DNA of 64,000 nt from an uncultured Desulfovibrionaceae bacterium (GTDB lineage Bacteria > Desulfobacterota > Desulfovibrionia > Desulfovibrionales > Desulfovibrionaceae), in the NCBI GenBank assembly GCA_944324045.1, contig CALUUT010000022.1:39866-103865 (forward strand), written 5' to 3'. The translations under genes were made by a program, and so were the position numbers. Under the pieces are notes generated by a model that saw only the letters and a list, made by a program, of their open reading frames with translations, was not told the origin of the DNA and did no database searches. Position 1 is the stretch's first letter; the number at the start of each line of letters is the position of its first letter. Positions 50,774 to 60,269 of the stretch are shown here, piece after piece.

Positions 50774-53176
50774 ATGCTGTTGAGTTTGCAATGGTTGCGG
50801 GAGTTTGTGCCGTTTGAGGGCGGCGCTGAGGAGTTGGGCCGGCGCCTTACCATGCTGGGCTTGGAGCTTGAGGGCATTCACCGGCCTTTTGCCCATCTTG
50901 AGCCCTTTGTCGTGGGCCATGTGCTTACGTGCGAGCGTCATCCTGAAGCGGACAAGTTGTCTGTTTGCACGGTGGATACGGGCGACGGCGACCCTCTGAC
51001 CATTGTATGCGGCGCTCCCAATGTGGCGGCCGGGCAGAAAGTGCCCGTGGCCCGGATTGGAACGACCATGCCGGATGGTTTGAAAATCAAGAAAGCCAAA
51101 CTGCGCGGGGTGGCCTCGCACGGCATGATCTGTTCTGAGCGCGAGCTGGGGCTTTCCGAAGATCACAGCGGCATCATGGTGCTTGATGCAACGGCGCGTC
51201 CAGGCGAATCGTTAATCCGGGTTCTGCCGTTGGATCTGGATATTCTGGAAATAGGCATAACGCCCAATCGCGGGGATTGCCTGTCGGTTCTGGGACTGGC
51301 CAGAGAGGTGGCCATGTCCTGCAAGCTGCCGCTTGCCTTGCCTGAAGTCCGGTTTGCGGAAGACGGTCCGGCGGCAAACGAAATTGTCCGCCTGGAAATT
51401 GAGGATCCCAGGCTGTGTCCTCAGTATTTTGGACGGGTTTTGTCCGGCGGGAAAACCGGACAATCGCCGGCATGGATGCGTTACCGGCTTCAGGCATGCG
51501 GCATTCGCAGCATTTCCAACTTCGTTGATGCGACGAACTATGTGTTGCTTGAGCTTGGACATCCGCTTCATGCCTTTGATCTGGATACCCTTGAGGGCGG
51601 CGTTGTTGTGGTGCGCAATCCCAGAGGGCAGGAGCGGCTCGTGACCCTTGACGGTCAGGAGCGCAATCTTGCGGCGGAAGACCTTTTGATCTGCGATGCG
51701 GAAAAGCCCGTGGGGCTGGCCGGGGTTATGGGCGGTCTTAATTCCGAAATCACGGAAAAAACCGTGAATGTATTTTTGGAGTGCGCGGTATTCAATCCTA
51801 TAAGCATTCGGCGCACGGCGCGCCGGCTTGGGATGCAAAGCGAAGCCTCCTACCGCTTTGAGCGCGGCGTGGATCGCGGCTTGTCCGAATTTGTCGTAAA
51901 TCGCGCGGCGGCGCTCATGGCGCAGGTCTCCGGGGCGGCAATCCGTCCGGGCATATGCAAGGCCGAGCCCTGTCCCCTTGTTGTCGAGCCGGTGCGTTTT
52001 CGAACCGCTCGCGCGCAGGCCCTGCTTGGCGCGACGCTGGATGCGGAATTTTGCCGGGAAACCCTGGAAAGTCTGGGGTGCCGCGTTATGGAAGAGAAGG
52101 AAGCATGGACGGTCGTTCCGCCCAGTTATCGTCCTGACCTGACGCGCGAAGCGGATTTGATCGAGGAAATAGGCCGGGTATACGGGGTTGACCGCATCGT
52201 TCCCACGCTGCCGAATATCAGCCGGTCCCTGGATGCGGGGCGTCCCGACACAGAGTACCATTTCCTTTTGAAAATCAAACGCTGGGCTGCCGGATTGGGC
52301 CTGAATGAAACCATCAATTATAGTTTTGTGGGCGACAGGGACCTTGATGCGCTTGCGCTTCCTGAAACGGGCCGGATTCATATCATGAATCCGCTTTCCA
52401 GCGAGCAGAATGTGTTGCGTCCGCATCTTGCGCCGGGTCTCCTGCATGCCCTGCGGCACAATATCGCCCAGGGGAATTCGGGAATACACATTTTTGAAAC
52501 TGCGCATGTGTTTTCTGCGGACGCCGCTTCTGAAACCACGGCAAAAGAACAGGGACGTCTGGCCATATTGTTGTATGGGAATCGGCACGACTCCTTCTGG
52601 CCGCACAAAGAGGCCGATGCGGATTATCAGGATATCAAGGGCATCATTGAGCATCTTTTGTCGCACCTGGGTCTTGGCGAGGCGGAGTATTCCCTTGTGG
52701 ATGGCGCGCAGGCCTGTCCCTACCTTCTGCCCTGTGTGACCGTGCGCATCCATGGCGTCGCGGTAGGGCATATCGGCCGGCTCAGACCGGAAATGGCTGA
52801 AGCCTATCATGCGCGAAAAGAAGTCTGGTTTGCGGATATGGACACAGATGCATTGCATGCCCTTTCGCGAGAAGCGCGGGCCCGTTTTACAGCCATGCCT
52901 CAGTATCCGCCTGTGCGGCGCGACATAACCGTGACGGCGCCGGCGGCCATGCCTGTGCGCGCGGTAATTGAACATATACGCGGCTTGAAGCTCGCCCTGC
53001 TTGAGGATATCGTGCTTCTGGACGTGTACGTGCCGGAAAGTCGGCCGGATGAACGCAATCTTACGTATCGAATGACCTTCAGGCATTCTCAGCGCACCCT
53101 TCAGGATTCAGAGGTGGACAAGATACGGGAATCCGTGGCACAATCCCTTGTGAAAAACCTTGGCGTTACGCTATAA
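50774..53176 (+). CDS. pheT: Phenylalanyl-tRNA synthetase, beta subunit
   Basis: The 800-residue subunit has an N-terminal EMAP-like tRNA-binding domain (about residues 40-150), the B3/B4 editing domain (about 210-380, FVDATNYVLLELGHPLHAFD), B5, the catalytic-like core with INYSFVG and NPLSSEQNVLRP, and the C-terminal ferredoxin-like anticodon-binding domain (PQYPPVRRDITVT to VKNLGVTL). It binds tRNA-Phe and edits mischarged Tyr. AGGAG precedes the ATG. Confidence 0.97.
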   Translation: MLLSLQWLREFVPFEGGAEELGRRLTMLGLELEGIHRPFAHLEPFVVGHVLTCERHPEADKLSVCTVDTGDGDPLTIVCGAPNVAAGQKVPVARIGTTMPDGLKIKKAKLRGVASHGMICSERELGLSEDHSGIMVLDATARPGESLIRVLPLDLDILEIGITPNRGDCLSVLGLAREVAMSCKLPLALPEVRFAEDGPAANEIVRLEIEDPRLCPQYFGRVLSGGKTGQSPAWMRYRLQACGIRSISNFVDATNYVLLELGHPLHAFDLDTLEGGVVVVRNPRGQERLVTLDGQERNLAAEDLLICDAEKPVGLAGVMGGLNSEITEKTVNVFLECAVFNPISIRRTARRLGMQSEASYRFERGVDRGLSEFVVNRAAALMAQVSGAAIRPGICKAEPCPLVVEPVRFRTARAQALLGATLDAEFCRETLESLGCRVMEEKEAWTVVPPSYRPDLTREADLIEEIGRVYGVDRIVPTLPNISRSLDAGRPDTEYHFLLKIKRWAAGLGLNETINYSFVGDRDLDALALPETGRIHIMNPLSSEQNVLRPHLAPGLLHALRHNIAQGNSGIHIFETAHVFSADAASETTAKEQGRLAILLYGNRHDSFWPHKEADADYQDIKGIIEHLLSHLGLGEAEYSLVDGAQACPYLLPCVTVRIHGVAVGHIGRLRPEMAEAYHARKEVWFADMDTDALHALSREARARFTAMPQYPPVRRDITVTAPAAMPVRAVIEHIRGLKLALLEDIVLLDVYVPESRPDERNLTYRMTFRHSQRTLQDSEVDKIRESVAQSLVKNLGVTL

Positions 53177-53286
53177 GCATTTTTTGCGCGCCATGCGTTC
53201 CGGAAAATCATGCCTGGACCGGCAACGTTTACGCGACGGAAATACGGAGTTGCCGGTCTGAAGCAGGGAGAAGCCGTGGAGGCCGA

Positions 53287-53772
53287 ATGTCGGAGAAAAC
53301 CTACCGCATAGGCGAAGCTGCGGCGCTGCTTGACCTGAAAACCTATGTCCTGCGTTTCTGGGAAACGGAGTTTCCGCAACTGGAACCGTTACGCACAGAG
53401 AAAGGGCAGCGCCTTTATACTGAAGAACATGTGATCATGCTGCGGGCAATAAAAACCCTGTTGTATGATCGAGGCATGACGATTGACGGCGCGCGACGAT
53501 ATCTGAACAAAAACGGTCCGGATTGCATGGCGTCCCTTCCTTTCATAGCTTCGTCGCCTTCCGCTTCGGATGAATATGTCCCAAACTCATCTGATTTTTC
53601 CCCTTGGAATATTTCCGGGGCCGCTTCCGCGCCTGCACAGACGGAATCCGGACCGCATAACGCAGGCCCATCCAGCGAATTTCAAAGTCTGGAGCAGGGA
53701 ACGCGGCAGAAAATTCTTACGGAATTAAAAACGATGCGGGATATTTTGAAGAGCGTGAATACCGCGTCGTGA
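53287..53772 (+). CDS. MerR-family transcriptional regulator
   Basis: The 161-residue protein has a MerR winged helix at residues 3-75 (YRIGEAAALLDLKTYVLRFWETEFPQLEPLRTEKGQRLYTEEHV, spread over three helices and the wing), then a low-complexity Ser/Pro linker and a short C-terminal helix. The length and the lack of Cys or His pairs mean no metal sensor is evident. This type (with DLKTYVLRFWE) is found next to pheT or ihfA in many proteobacteria, and its effector is unknown. GGAGG precedes the ATG. Confidence 0.85.
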   Translation: MSEKTYRIGEAAALLDLKTYVLRFWETEFPQLEPLRTEKGQRLYTEEHVIMLRAIKTLLYDRGMTIDGARRYLNKNGPDCMASLPFIASSPSASDEYVPNSSDFSPWNISGAASAPAQTESGPHNAGPSSEFQSLEQGTRQKILTELKTMRDILKSVNTAS

Positions 53773-53793
53773 CAAACAGGAGAGCCGCAACGC

Positions 53794-54456
53794 ATGATAC
53801 TCAGTCCATCTCTTCTTTCTTCGAACTTTGGCGCGTTGGCCACGGAATTGCATGATCTGGAGCGGGCCGGCCTGTCCTGGGCGCACTGGGATATCATGGA
53901 CGGCCTTTTTGTTCCCAACATAACCTTTGGTCCGCCGGTCGTCAAAAGTCTGCGTAAAGAAAGCGGACTTTTTTTTGACGTGCATCTTATGATCGTGCAG
54001 CCTGAACGCTATATTGAAGCGTTCGCGGATGCCGGGGCCGATATGCTGGTCGTTCATGCAGAAGCATGTACGCACCTTGAGCGCACTGTTGCGGAAATCC
54101 GACGTCTTGGCATGCAGTGCGGGGTTGCGCTTAATCCGCATACGCCGCTGGATTGCCTTGAATACGTCCTGGATGAACTTGATATGGCGCTTATTATGAG
54201 CGTGAATCCTGGGTTTGGCGGTCAGGCGTTTTTGCCGTTTTCCGTGCGCAAAACCAGGGAGCTTAAGGAAAAGATCGTTTCGCGGGGGTTGCGCACGCTG
54301 ATTCAGATTGACGGCGGGGTGACGCCTGAGAATGCAGGCGAGCTTGTCGCCGCGGGAGCGGATGTGCTTGTGTCGGGCTCCGCTTTTTTCAAGTTTCCGC
54401 CCTATGCCGAACGTTTGCGGGCTTTTATGACTGCAGCTGCTGGGGCAAAAGCGTAA
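53794..54456 (+). CDS. rpe: Ribulose-phosphate 3-epimerase
   Basis: Rpe interconverts ribulose 5-phosphate and xylulose 5-phosphate. The 220-residue TIM barrel shows ILSPSLLSSNFGAL, the metal-binding HWDIMDGLFVPNITFGP, DVHLMIVQPERYI, the catalytic MSVNPGFGGQAF and QIDGGVTPENAGELVAAGADVLVSGSAFF. It lies before tkt, giving the non-oxidative pentose-phosphate enzymes in order, but a strong terminator stands between the two genes. Confidence 0.96.
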   Translation: MILSPSLLSSNFGALATELHDLERAGLSWAHWDIMDGLFVPNITFGPPVVKSLRKESGLFFDVHLMIVQPERYIEAFADAGADMLVVHAEACTHLERTVAEIRRLGMQCGVALNPHTPLDCLEYVLDELDMALIMSVNPGFGGQAFLPFSVRKTRELKEKIVSRGLRTLIQIDGGVTPENAGELVAAGADVLVSGSAFFKFPPYAERLRAFMTAAAGAKA

Positions 54457-54462
54457 ATGACG

Positions 54463-54496
54463 GCGCGCGCGAAGGATATATGCGCGCGCTTTTTTT
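54463..54496 (+). terminator. Intrinsic terminator between rpe and tkt
   Basis: GCGCGCGC (54463-54470) and GCGCGCGC (54482-54489) pair over 8 bases around an 11-base loop, followed by seven T residues. It begins 7 bases after the rpe stop. Confidence 0.85.
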
Positions 54497-54570
54497 CGGT
54501 TCAGTGCCGGCATCTGCCGTCCATTGCAATCCCGGATGTTTCCGGTACCCTTATTTCAAGGAGTCGTCCT

Positions 54571-56562
54571 ATGCCTTCACGCAGAGAATGTGCTGATGCT
54601 CTCAGGTTTTTGGCGGCTGATGCCGTTGAACGGGCCAAATCCGGTCATCCGGGGGCGCCCATGGGCATGGCGGATATGGCCCAAGTGCTTTGGAGTGATT
54701 TTTTGCGCCATAACCCGGCGAACCCCAAATGGGTCGATCGCGACCGGTTTGTGTTGTCCAATGGGCATGCTTCCATGTTGCTCTATGGTCTTTTACATCT
54801 CACAGGGTACGATGTGTCCCTTGAGGATCTACAAAATTTCAGACAGTTGCATTCCAAAACGCCGGGGCATCCGGAATACGGAGCAACCCCCGGCGTCGAA
54901 ACCACGACCGGACCTTTGGGGCAGGGCATCGCCATGGCTGTGGGCATGGCTCTGGCTGAAAGGAAATTGGCCTTGGAGTTCAATAGGGAAGGTTTCCCGA
55001 TAGTGGATCATTACACGTATGTTTTTATGGGCGACGGCTGCCTGATGGAAGGGATTTCCCACGAAGCCTGTTCCCTTGCCGGAACATACGGGCTTGGCAA
55101 GCTTATCGCGCTTTATGATGCGAACGGCATTTCCATTGACGGCAAGGTGTCGGGATGGTTCACTGAAAATATCCCGGCGCGTTTTAAATCCTATGGCTGG
55201 CATGTTATCGCGGATGTGGACGGTCATGACGCTTTGGCCATAAAGCGCGCCATTGCGCGTGCGCGCAAGACGACCGACAGGCCGAGCCTTATTTGCTGCA
55301 GGACTCATATTGGATTCGGGGCTCCAGACAAGCAGGACAGCGCCGCGGCGCACGGCGCGCCTTTAGGAGAGGAAGAACTGGCAAAGACGCGGGCGGCGTT
55401 GAACTGGCCGTATGGGCCGTTTGAGATTCCCGCGGAGATTGCGGATGCCTGGGATGCCCGCGCCCGGGGCAAGAAGTTGGAAGCGCGCTGGGATGTGCTG
55501 TTTGCGCGCTATGCAGAGGCGTTCCCTGCGGAGGCCGCTGAATTTCGCCGGCGCATGGCCGGGAATCTTCCCGCAAATTGGGAGGCGGATGTAGCGAAAC
55601 TTGGCGAAAAGGTGCGCAAAGCTGAAGAGAGCATTGCAACGCGCGTGGCCTCGCAGCATGTCATAAGCGGCCTTGCGCCCATGCTTCCGGAATTGCTGGG
55701 CGGCTCGGCCGACCTTACCGGCTCTGTTGGAACCAAGGGCGAAGGCATGGTGACCATGGAACCGAAGACTCTGGGAGGCAGTCATATTTCCTATGGGGTG
55801 CGTGAATTTGCCATGGGCGCGATTATGAACGGCGTGGCTTTGCATGGCGGCTACATTCCATATGGCGGAACGTTTTTGGTCTTTTCCGATTACGAGCGCA
55901 ACGCCATTCGCTTATCGGCCCTGATGCGTCAACGCGTGATCTGGATTCTGACCCATGATTCCATTGGACTTGGAGAAGACGGGCCTACCCATCAGCCTGT
56001 GGAACACCTTCCGTCGTTGCGGGTTATGCCGAATCTTAATGTCTGGCGTCCATGCGATGCTGAGGAAACGTTGTACGCCTGGAAAACAGCGCTGGAATCC
56101 GCAACCCGGCCGACGGCCATGATTCTTTCGCGGCAGAAAGTGCCGTTTGTCAAACGCGACCCGGATACGGCCGCCAATATAGCTCGTGGCGGATATATTC
56201 TCAAAGATTGCGACGGGCTGCCCGAAGCTATAATTCTTGCGACAGGTTCTGAGGTGGAGATTGCCCTGAAAGCGGCCGAAAGTCTGGCTGCTAGACGGAT
56301 ACGCGTCGTATCCATGCCCTGCACGGAACTTTTTGATGAACAGGACGATATTTACAAAAATATGGTGCTGCCTCATGCTGTCCGGGAAAGGGTCGCTGTG
56401 GAAGCGGCGCAGGAAGACTTGTGGCGCAAGTATGTAGGGCTTGACGGCGCGGTTGTGGGAATGCGCAGTTTTGGAGAATCCGCTCCAGCCAAGGTTTTGT
56501 ACGGGTATTTCAATATAACGGTCGAGGCTGTGGTTGAGGCCGTGAAGAAAATGATCGGGTAG
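54571..56562 (+). CDS. tkt: Transketolase
   Basis: The 663-residue enzyme moves two-carbon units between sugar phosphates with thiamine diphosphate. Visible parts: [16 protein letters not shown], the ThDP-binding [13 protein letters not shown] followed by the DANGISIDG strand, the Pyr domain with [15 protein letters not shown] start and [34 protein letters not shown], and a C-terminal transketolase domain. The ATG at 54571 follows AAGGAG. It precedes pgk by 38 bases. Confidence 0.96.
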   Translation: MPSRRECADALRFLAADAVERAKSGHPGAPMGMADMAQVLWSDFLRHNPANPKWVDRDRFVLSNGHASMLLYGLLHLTGYDVSLEDLQNFRQLHSKTPGHPEYGATPGVETTTGPLGQGIAMAVGMALAERKLALEFNREGFPIVDHYTYVFMGDGCLMEGISHEACSLAGTYGLGKLIALYDANGISIDGKVSGWFTENIPARFKSYGWHVIADVDGHDALAIKRAIARARKTTDRPSLICCRTHIGFGAPDKQDSAAAHGAPLGEEELAKTRAALNWPYGPFEIPAEIADAWDARARGKKLEARWDVLFARYAEAFPAEAAEFRRRMAGNLPANWEADVAKLGEKVRKAEESIATRVASQHVISGLAPMLPELLGGSADLTGSVGTKGEGMVTMEPKTLGGSHISYGVREFAMGAIMNGVALHGGYIPYGGTFLVFSDYERNAIRLSALMRQRVIWILTHDSIGLGEDGPTHQPVEHLPSLRVMPNLNVWRPCDAEETLYAWKTALESATRPTAMILSRQKVPFVKRDPDTAANIARGGYILKDCDGLPEAIILATGSEVEIALKAAESLAARRIRVVSMPCTELFDEQDDIYKNMVLPHAVRERVAVEAAQEDLWRKYVGLDGAVVGMRSFGESAPAKVLYGYFNITVEAVVEAVKKMIG

Positions 56563-56600
56563 GCCGGGGCAGAACATATTTTCAGGAGAGCGAGGATTGT

Positions 56601-57776
56601 ATGCGTGTAAAGAAAATGACGGAGCTTGATATTAAGGGCAAGAGAGTGCTTATCCGTGAAGACCTGAATGTGCCCATGAAAGACGGACGGATCAGCAACG
56701 ACAACCGCATCCGGGCGGCGCTTCCCACCATTGAGGCGGCGCTTCAGGCCGGCGCCGGCGTTTTGCTTATGTCCCATCTTGGACGGCCTACGGAAGGAGA
56801 ATGGGATCCGGCTCTGTCTTTGGAGCCGATCGCCAAACGCCTGAGCGAACTTTTGGGAAAACCGGTCCGTTTTGAGAAAGATTATCTTGAGCATACTGTT
56901 GCTGTGGCGCCGGGCGAGGTCGTACTTTTGGAGAATGTGCGTTTTAACAAGGGCGAAAAAAAAGATGAGCCTGAGCTTGGGAAAAAGCTGGCCGCCTTAT
57001 GTGATGTCTATGTTATGGACGCCTTCGCCACGGCGCACCGCGCCCAGGCGAGCACGTCCGCAGTGGCCCGCTTCGCGCCTGAAGCGTGCGCCGGGCCGCT
57101 TCTTGTGACGGAGCTTGAGTCGCTTGGCAGGGTTCTTTACTCGCCAAAGCGTCCGCTTCTCGCCATTACCGGCGGGGCTAAGGTCTCCACGAAGTTGTCG
57201 CTGCTGCGCAATCTGGCGGGCATGGTTGACGCCATGATTCTTGGCGGCGGCATTGCCAATACTTTTTTGAAGGCCGCCGGATATCCGATCGGCGCATCAT
57301 TGCGCGAGGACGATCTGGTCAAGGACGCGGCTGAAATTATGCAGCTGGCCAAAGAAAAGGGATGCCTGATTCCCTTGCCTGTGGATGTGACGACAGCGCC
57401 GGAGCTTTCTGAAAACGCGCAGGCCGTGGTTAAAGATATTCGGGATGTGCAGGATACGGACATGATCCTGGATATTGGTCCAAAAACGATTGCCCTATAT
57501 GCAGACGCCGTCGCCAAAGCCGCCACCATTGTATGGAATGGCCCCTTGGGCGCGTTTGAAACGCCCCAGTTTGCTCATGGAACTGAAAGCATATGCAAGG
57601 CGATTGCCGCCAGTCCGGCTTTTTCCATTGTCGGCGGCGGCGATACGGTTGCGGCTGTGGAACAATATGGCGTTGCGGATAAGATGGGCTATATTTCCAC
57701 AGCGGGCGGCGCTTTTCTTGAGTTTCTTGAAGGCCGCGCGTTGCCTGCGGTCGTCGCGCTTGAGGAAAGAAGTTAG
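56601..57776 (+). CDS. pgk: Phosphoglycerate kinase
   Basis: Pgk makes ATP from 1,3-bisphosphoglycerate. The 391-residue length is standard. N-domain landmarks are [31 protein letters not shown] and [26 protein letters not shown]-domain landmarks are [30 protein letters not shown] and [15 protein letters not shown] ribosome-binding site (AGGAGAGCGAGG) precedes the ATG. It is the last gene before an unexplained spacer and the divergent-facing glycan locus. Confidence 0.96.
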   Translation: MRVKKMTELDIKGKRVLIREDLNVPMKDGRISNDNRIRAALPTIEAALQAGAGVLLMSHLGRPTEGEWDPALSLEPIAKRLSELLGKPVRFEKDYLEHTVAVAPGEVVLLENVRFNKGEKKDEPELGKKLAALCDVYVMDAFATAHRAQASTSAVARFAPEACAGPLLVTELESLGRVLYSPKRPLLAITGGAKVSTKLSLLRNLAGMVDAMILGGGIANTFLKAAGYPIGASLREDDLVKDAAEIMQLAKEKGCLIPLPVDVTTAPELSENAQAVVKDIRDVQDTDMILDIGPKTIALYADAVAKAATIVWNGPLGAFETPQFAHGTESICKAIAASPAFSIVGGGDTVAAVEQYGVADKMGYISTAGGAFLEFLEGRALPAVVALEERS

Positions 57777-58428
57777 GAAGTGTATTTTGGGGAAAACGCT
57801 CCTCAAGACGCATTGTCGGGGAAATGAAAAAAGGTTATGCGGGCTCGGGGCGCTGGCCCCGATTTCCGCATGCCGGTCGGCACGCTGGGTTTCACTTTAC
57901 GAAATTCATTTGCAGCGGCTTTTTTCCGTCGGCAAAGAGTGTTCCGCCTTATCCAACGCGCCGTAAAATCTCTCCCGGAAGGCGGGAGGATATACGGTGC
58001 GCCGTAAATGGAATTTTGTCTTTCCCGCCTTTGTTTGCCAACAGGCGACACTGCGGCGGGGCATGCAGCGTCAGCCTGTGGAGAGACAGTGAGATTTTAC
58101 GGGAACAGGCGGTTGCTTCGTATCCGTACCATTCCCCACACGGGAATGTTTGCGGACGATATCCAGGCCCTGTTCCGCTTACGCAGTCAGAGGTGAAGGG
58201 GGAAAGTACGCTTAAGGGACGCAATCGCAGGATTGTCTTTTGCTGGGAATCCTCCGACGCGGGAAGGGGGAGGAGGTCACGAAAGCCCAGTTCCGTGAGG
58301 CTTTGCAGAAACATGAGCACAAAGGCGTCACGCGCGCAGGGACGGGTTCAGCAATGCGGAAGAGCCGTGGAGAATCGCTGGCGATAGGGCGCGGACAGGA
58401 CAGCATGCTTCCTTGTTACCGCAGGCGG
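57777..58428. other. Unexplained 650-base stretch between pgk and the glycosyltransferase locus
   Basis: No gene is convincing here although long frames stay open on both strands (plus 57824-58387, minus 57949-58320); neither product has family features. The DNA is GC-rich and structured: a nested hairpin TGCGG-GCTC-GGGGC-GCTG-GCCCC-GATTT-CCGCA at 57838-57870, a CTCCCG/CGGGAG hairpin near 57972-57988, and a partly repeated CGCCGTAAA at 57960 and 58000. It could be a noncoding RNA, a degraded gene or a dispersed repeat. Confidence 0.4.
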
Positions 58429-59268
58429 TCATCGCCTCAAGAGGTGTTTGACGAGATTCCGCAGCCTTTCTTCGGCAGCAAGCAGAGGACGGCACACCTT
58501 CCAGAAATAAAGTCGCTCCCGTTGCCGCCTTTCCGTATCCAGATCGATGCAGCTTTCAAAAAGCAGGCGGAGATGGTCGTGATAGATGTGCTCCCGCCCG
58601 CAAAAGGTTTTCAAAGCGATATCGCGTTCTGAGGCTCGTCTGCGTATGACCGCCGCGCGTGAATGAGGTTTGATTCTGTAGTGAAACAGCGTTTCCTGAA
58701 GCTGATGCACCTGCACGCCTGATGCGGCGAGCATAAGCCAGAAAATATGATCCTCGTAACCTGCATCGGTATCCTCATCAAATCCGCCGATGCTTTCCCA
58801 ATCCTTCCTGCGAAACATGGCAGAGATGAAAATCATGTTGTGCAGCAGCAAACGCTGGAAAGAATAGGGTGGCAGCCGCCATGGTCCCCGCTTCAGGCCG
58901 AAGAAATCGGCGCGGCAATAGCATATGCCAACATCCGAACGGGCATCCAGGATTGCAGCGGCTTTTTCCACATAGGTGGGCTCCATGCGGTCGTCGGCGT
59001 CCAGAGGCAGGATATATTGCCCTCGCGCATGGGCAATGCCCCAGTTCCGGGCCGCCGCGACCCCACTTTTGTCAGAAGGGAGGGCCAGTATGCTCTGGCC
59101 GGCATTGCGCAGCTCCTCCAGCACTTTCAGCGTGCATGGATCCGTGCTGTGGTCGTCGACCACGAGGATCTCGCAGTCTGGATGCGTCTGTCCTCTGGCG
59201 GAGGCCAGTGCCTCGCCCAGATACTTGCCGTCGTCGCGACAGGGAATAATGATGGAAACGCAGGTCAT
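58429..59268 (-). CDS. Family 2 glycosyltransferase (distal gene of the locus)
   Basis: The 279-residue protein has a GT-A fold: CVSIIIPCRDDGKYL, the nucleotide-binding EILVVDDHSTD, the acceptor-side ARNWGIAHARG and the metal-binding DADD motif in ILPLDADDRMEP. Later come the conserved GGFDEDTDAGYEDHIFW region with the likely catalytic Asp/Glu. It should use a nucleotide sugar to extend a surface glycan; the sugar is unknown. The ATG at 59268 follows GGGAGAT and overlaps the preceding stop by 4 bases, so it is translated together with the upstream glycosyltransferase. Confidence 0.88.
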   Translation of the reverse strand: MTCVSIIIPCRDDGKYLGEALASARGQTHPDCEILVVDDHSTDPCTLKVLEELRNAGQSILALPSDKSGVAAARNWGIAHARGQYILPLDADDRMEPTYVEKAAAILDARSDVGICYCRADFFGLKRGPWRLPPYSFQRLLLHNMIFISAMFRRKDWESIGGFDEDTDAGYEDHIFWLMLAASGVQVHQLQETLFHYRIKPHSRAAVIRRRASERDIALKTFCGREHIYHDHLRLLFESCIDLDTERRQRERLYFWKVCRPLLAAEERLRNLVKHLLRR

Positions 59269-60203
59269 GACATCTCCCTCAGCTTCTGCCGGCAGGCACG
59301 CCACAACGGCAGCAGACCGGCACGGTGCAGAAGCAGCTTGCTTAGACGTTTGAGAGAAAGACGGTAGCGGAGTCTGGCGCCGCAGGAGGCCAGGCTCCAG
59401 GCATGGTCATGCGCGGCCTTGAGATCCACCTCGCAAAGCGCCTTGCCCACATTGGCAAAGAATGTCTGCCTGTCAGGCTCACAGGCGAGGATTTCTTCAT
59501 CCGTCAGCTGATCCATAAGCGCGATGAATGTGCTTGCCGCCTCTTTGCGTGCGGCGGGAGATCTGAAGCCCTGTTCCGCATGAAGGCGGGAAAGCAGGAC
59601 GACCTCGTCAAGATAGACCGGGCGCGTCATCCTGAGCAGGCGGAACCACATTTCATAGTCCTGCGTGGTGGGCAGATCGTGGAATCCGCCGGCTCGTTCC
59701 AGCAAATTTTTGCTGATAAGCGTGGTGCATCCGTTAATCATGTGGTGGAAGATTGCGTACAGCGGCGCGCGTTCGAAAAGGGCCTTGTCCGGACGGTAGG
59801 TATACAGGCGTTTGCCCCGGGCATTCACCGCCGTATAGGCAGAAAATAAGAAGAGATTGTTGCGGCGGGTGTCCGGAAGGCTGTCCACCAGCCGCATCTG
59901 GGCAGTCAGCTTATGCGGCAGGTAGATATCGTCATGCGACAGCCAGGAAAAGAACTCGCCCCGCATATTGCATATGCCCCAATTGAGCGCTGAGGCCACC
60001 CCGCCGTTGGGCTTGCTGAAATAACGGATGCTGTCGCCATAGGAGAGGGCAATGGCTTCCGTGGCGCCGCCGTCCGTGGAGCCGTCATTGACGACCAGCA
60101 CCTCGCGCGCTGTCCACGTTTGCGCAAGGGCCGAGTCTATGGCCTGCTTCAGGTAGTTGGCGCCGTTATAGACAGGAATGATGATGGATGTAAGGCCTCT
60201 CAT
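59265..60203 (-). CDS. Family 2 glycosyltransferase (middle gene)
   Basis: The 312-residue protein starts with TSIIIPVYNGANYLKQAIDS, then EVLVVNDGSTDGGAT, the NWGICNMRGEFFSWLSHDD segment with the metal-binding HDD, and a TTQDYEMWFRLL region with the probable base. Start DNA (about 60030-60200) is closely similar to the start of the next gene (61140-61300), so the two genes arose by duplication, at least in the N-terminal half. The sugar donor and acceptor are unknown. Confidence 0.9.
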   Translation of the reverse strand: MRGLTSIIIPVYNGANYLKQAIDSALAQTWTAREVLVVNDGSTDGGATEAIALSYGDSIRYFSKPNGGVASALNWGICNMRGEFFSWLSHDDIYLPHKLTAQMRLVDSLPDTRRNNLFLFSAYTAVNARGKRLYTYRPDKALFERAPLYAIFHHMINGCTTLISKNLLERAGGFHDLPTTQDYEMWFRLLRMTRPVYLDEVVLLSRLHAEQGFRSPAARKEAASTFIALMDQLTDEEILACEPDRQTFFANVGKALCEVDLKAAHDHAWSLASCGARLRYRLSLKRLSKLLLHRAGLLPLWRACRQKLREMS

Positions 60204-60269
60204 ACTTGTTCTCTGGAATGCGTTACTTCAAATGTTGCATATAAGGAGAGTAAAAGAAGCAGAATAATG

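Noticed and set aside
51212..53086. Long minus-strand open frame of 624 codons
   Set aside because: It is antisense to pheT and has a basic, low-order product; pheT accounts for the region.
57949..58320. Minus-strand frame of 123 codons in the same stretch
   Set aside because: No domain and no ribosome-binding site that convinces; overlaps structured DNA.
57824..58387. Plus-strand frame of 187 codons after pgk
   Set aside because: No domain, uneven composition and a competing open frame on the other strand; kept only as part of an unexplained stretch.
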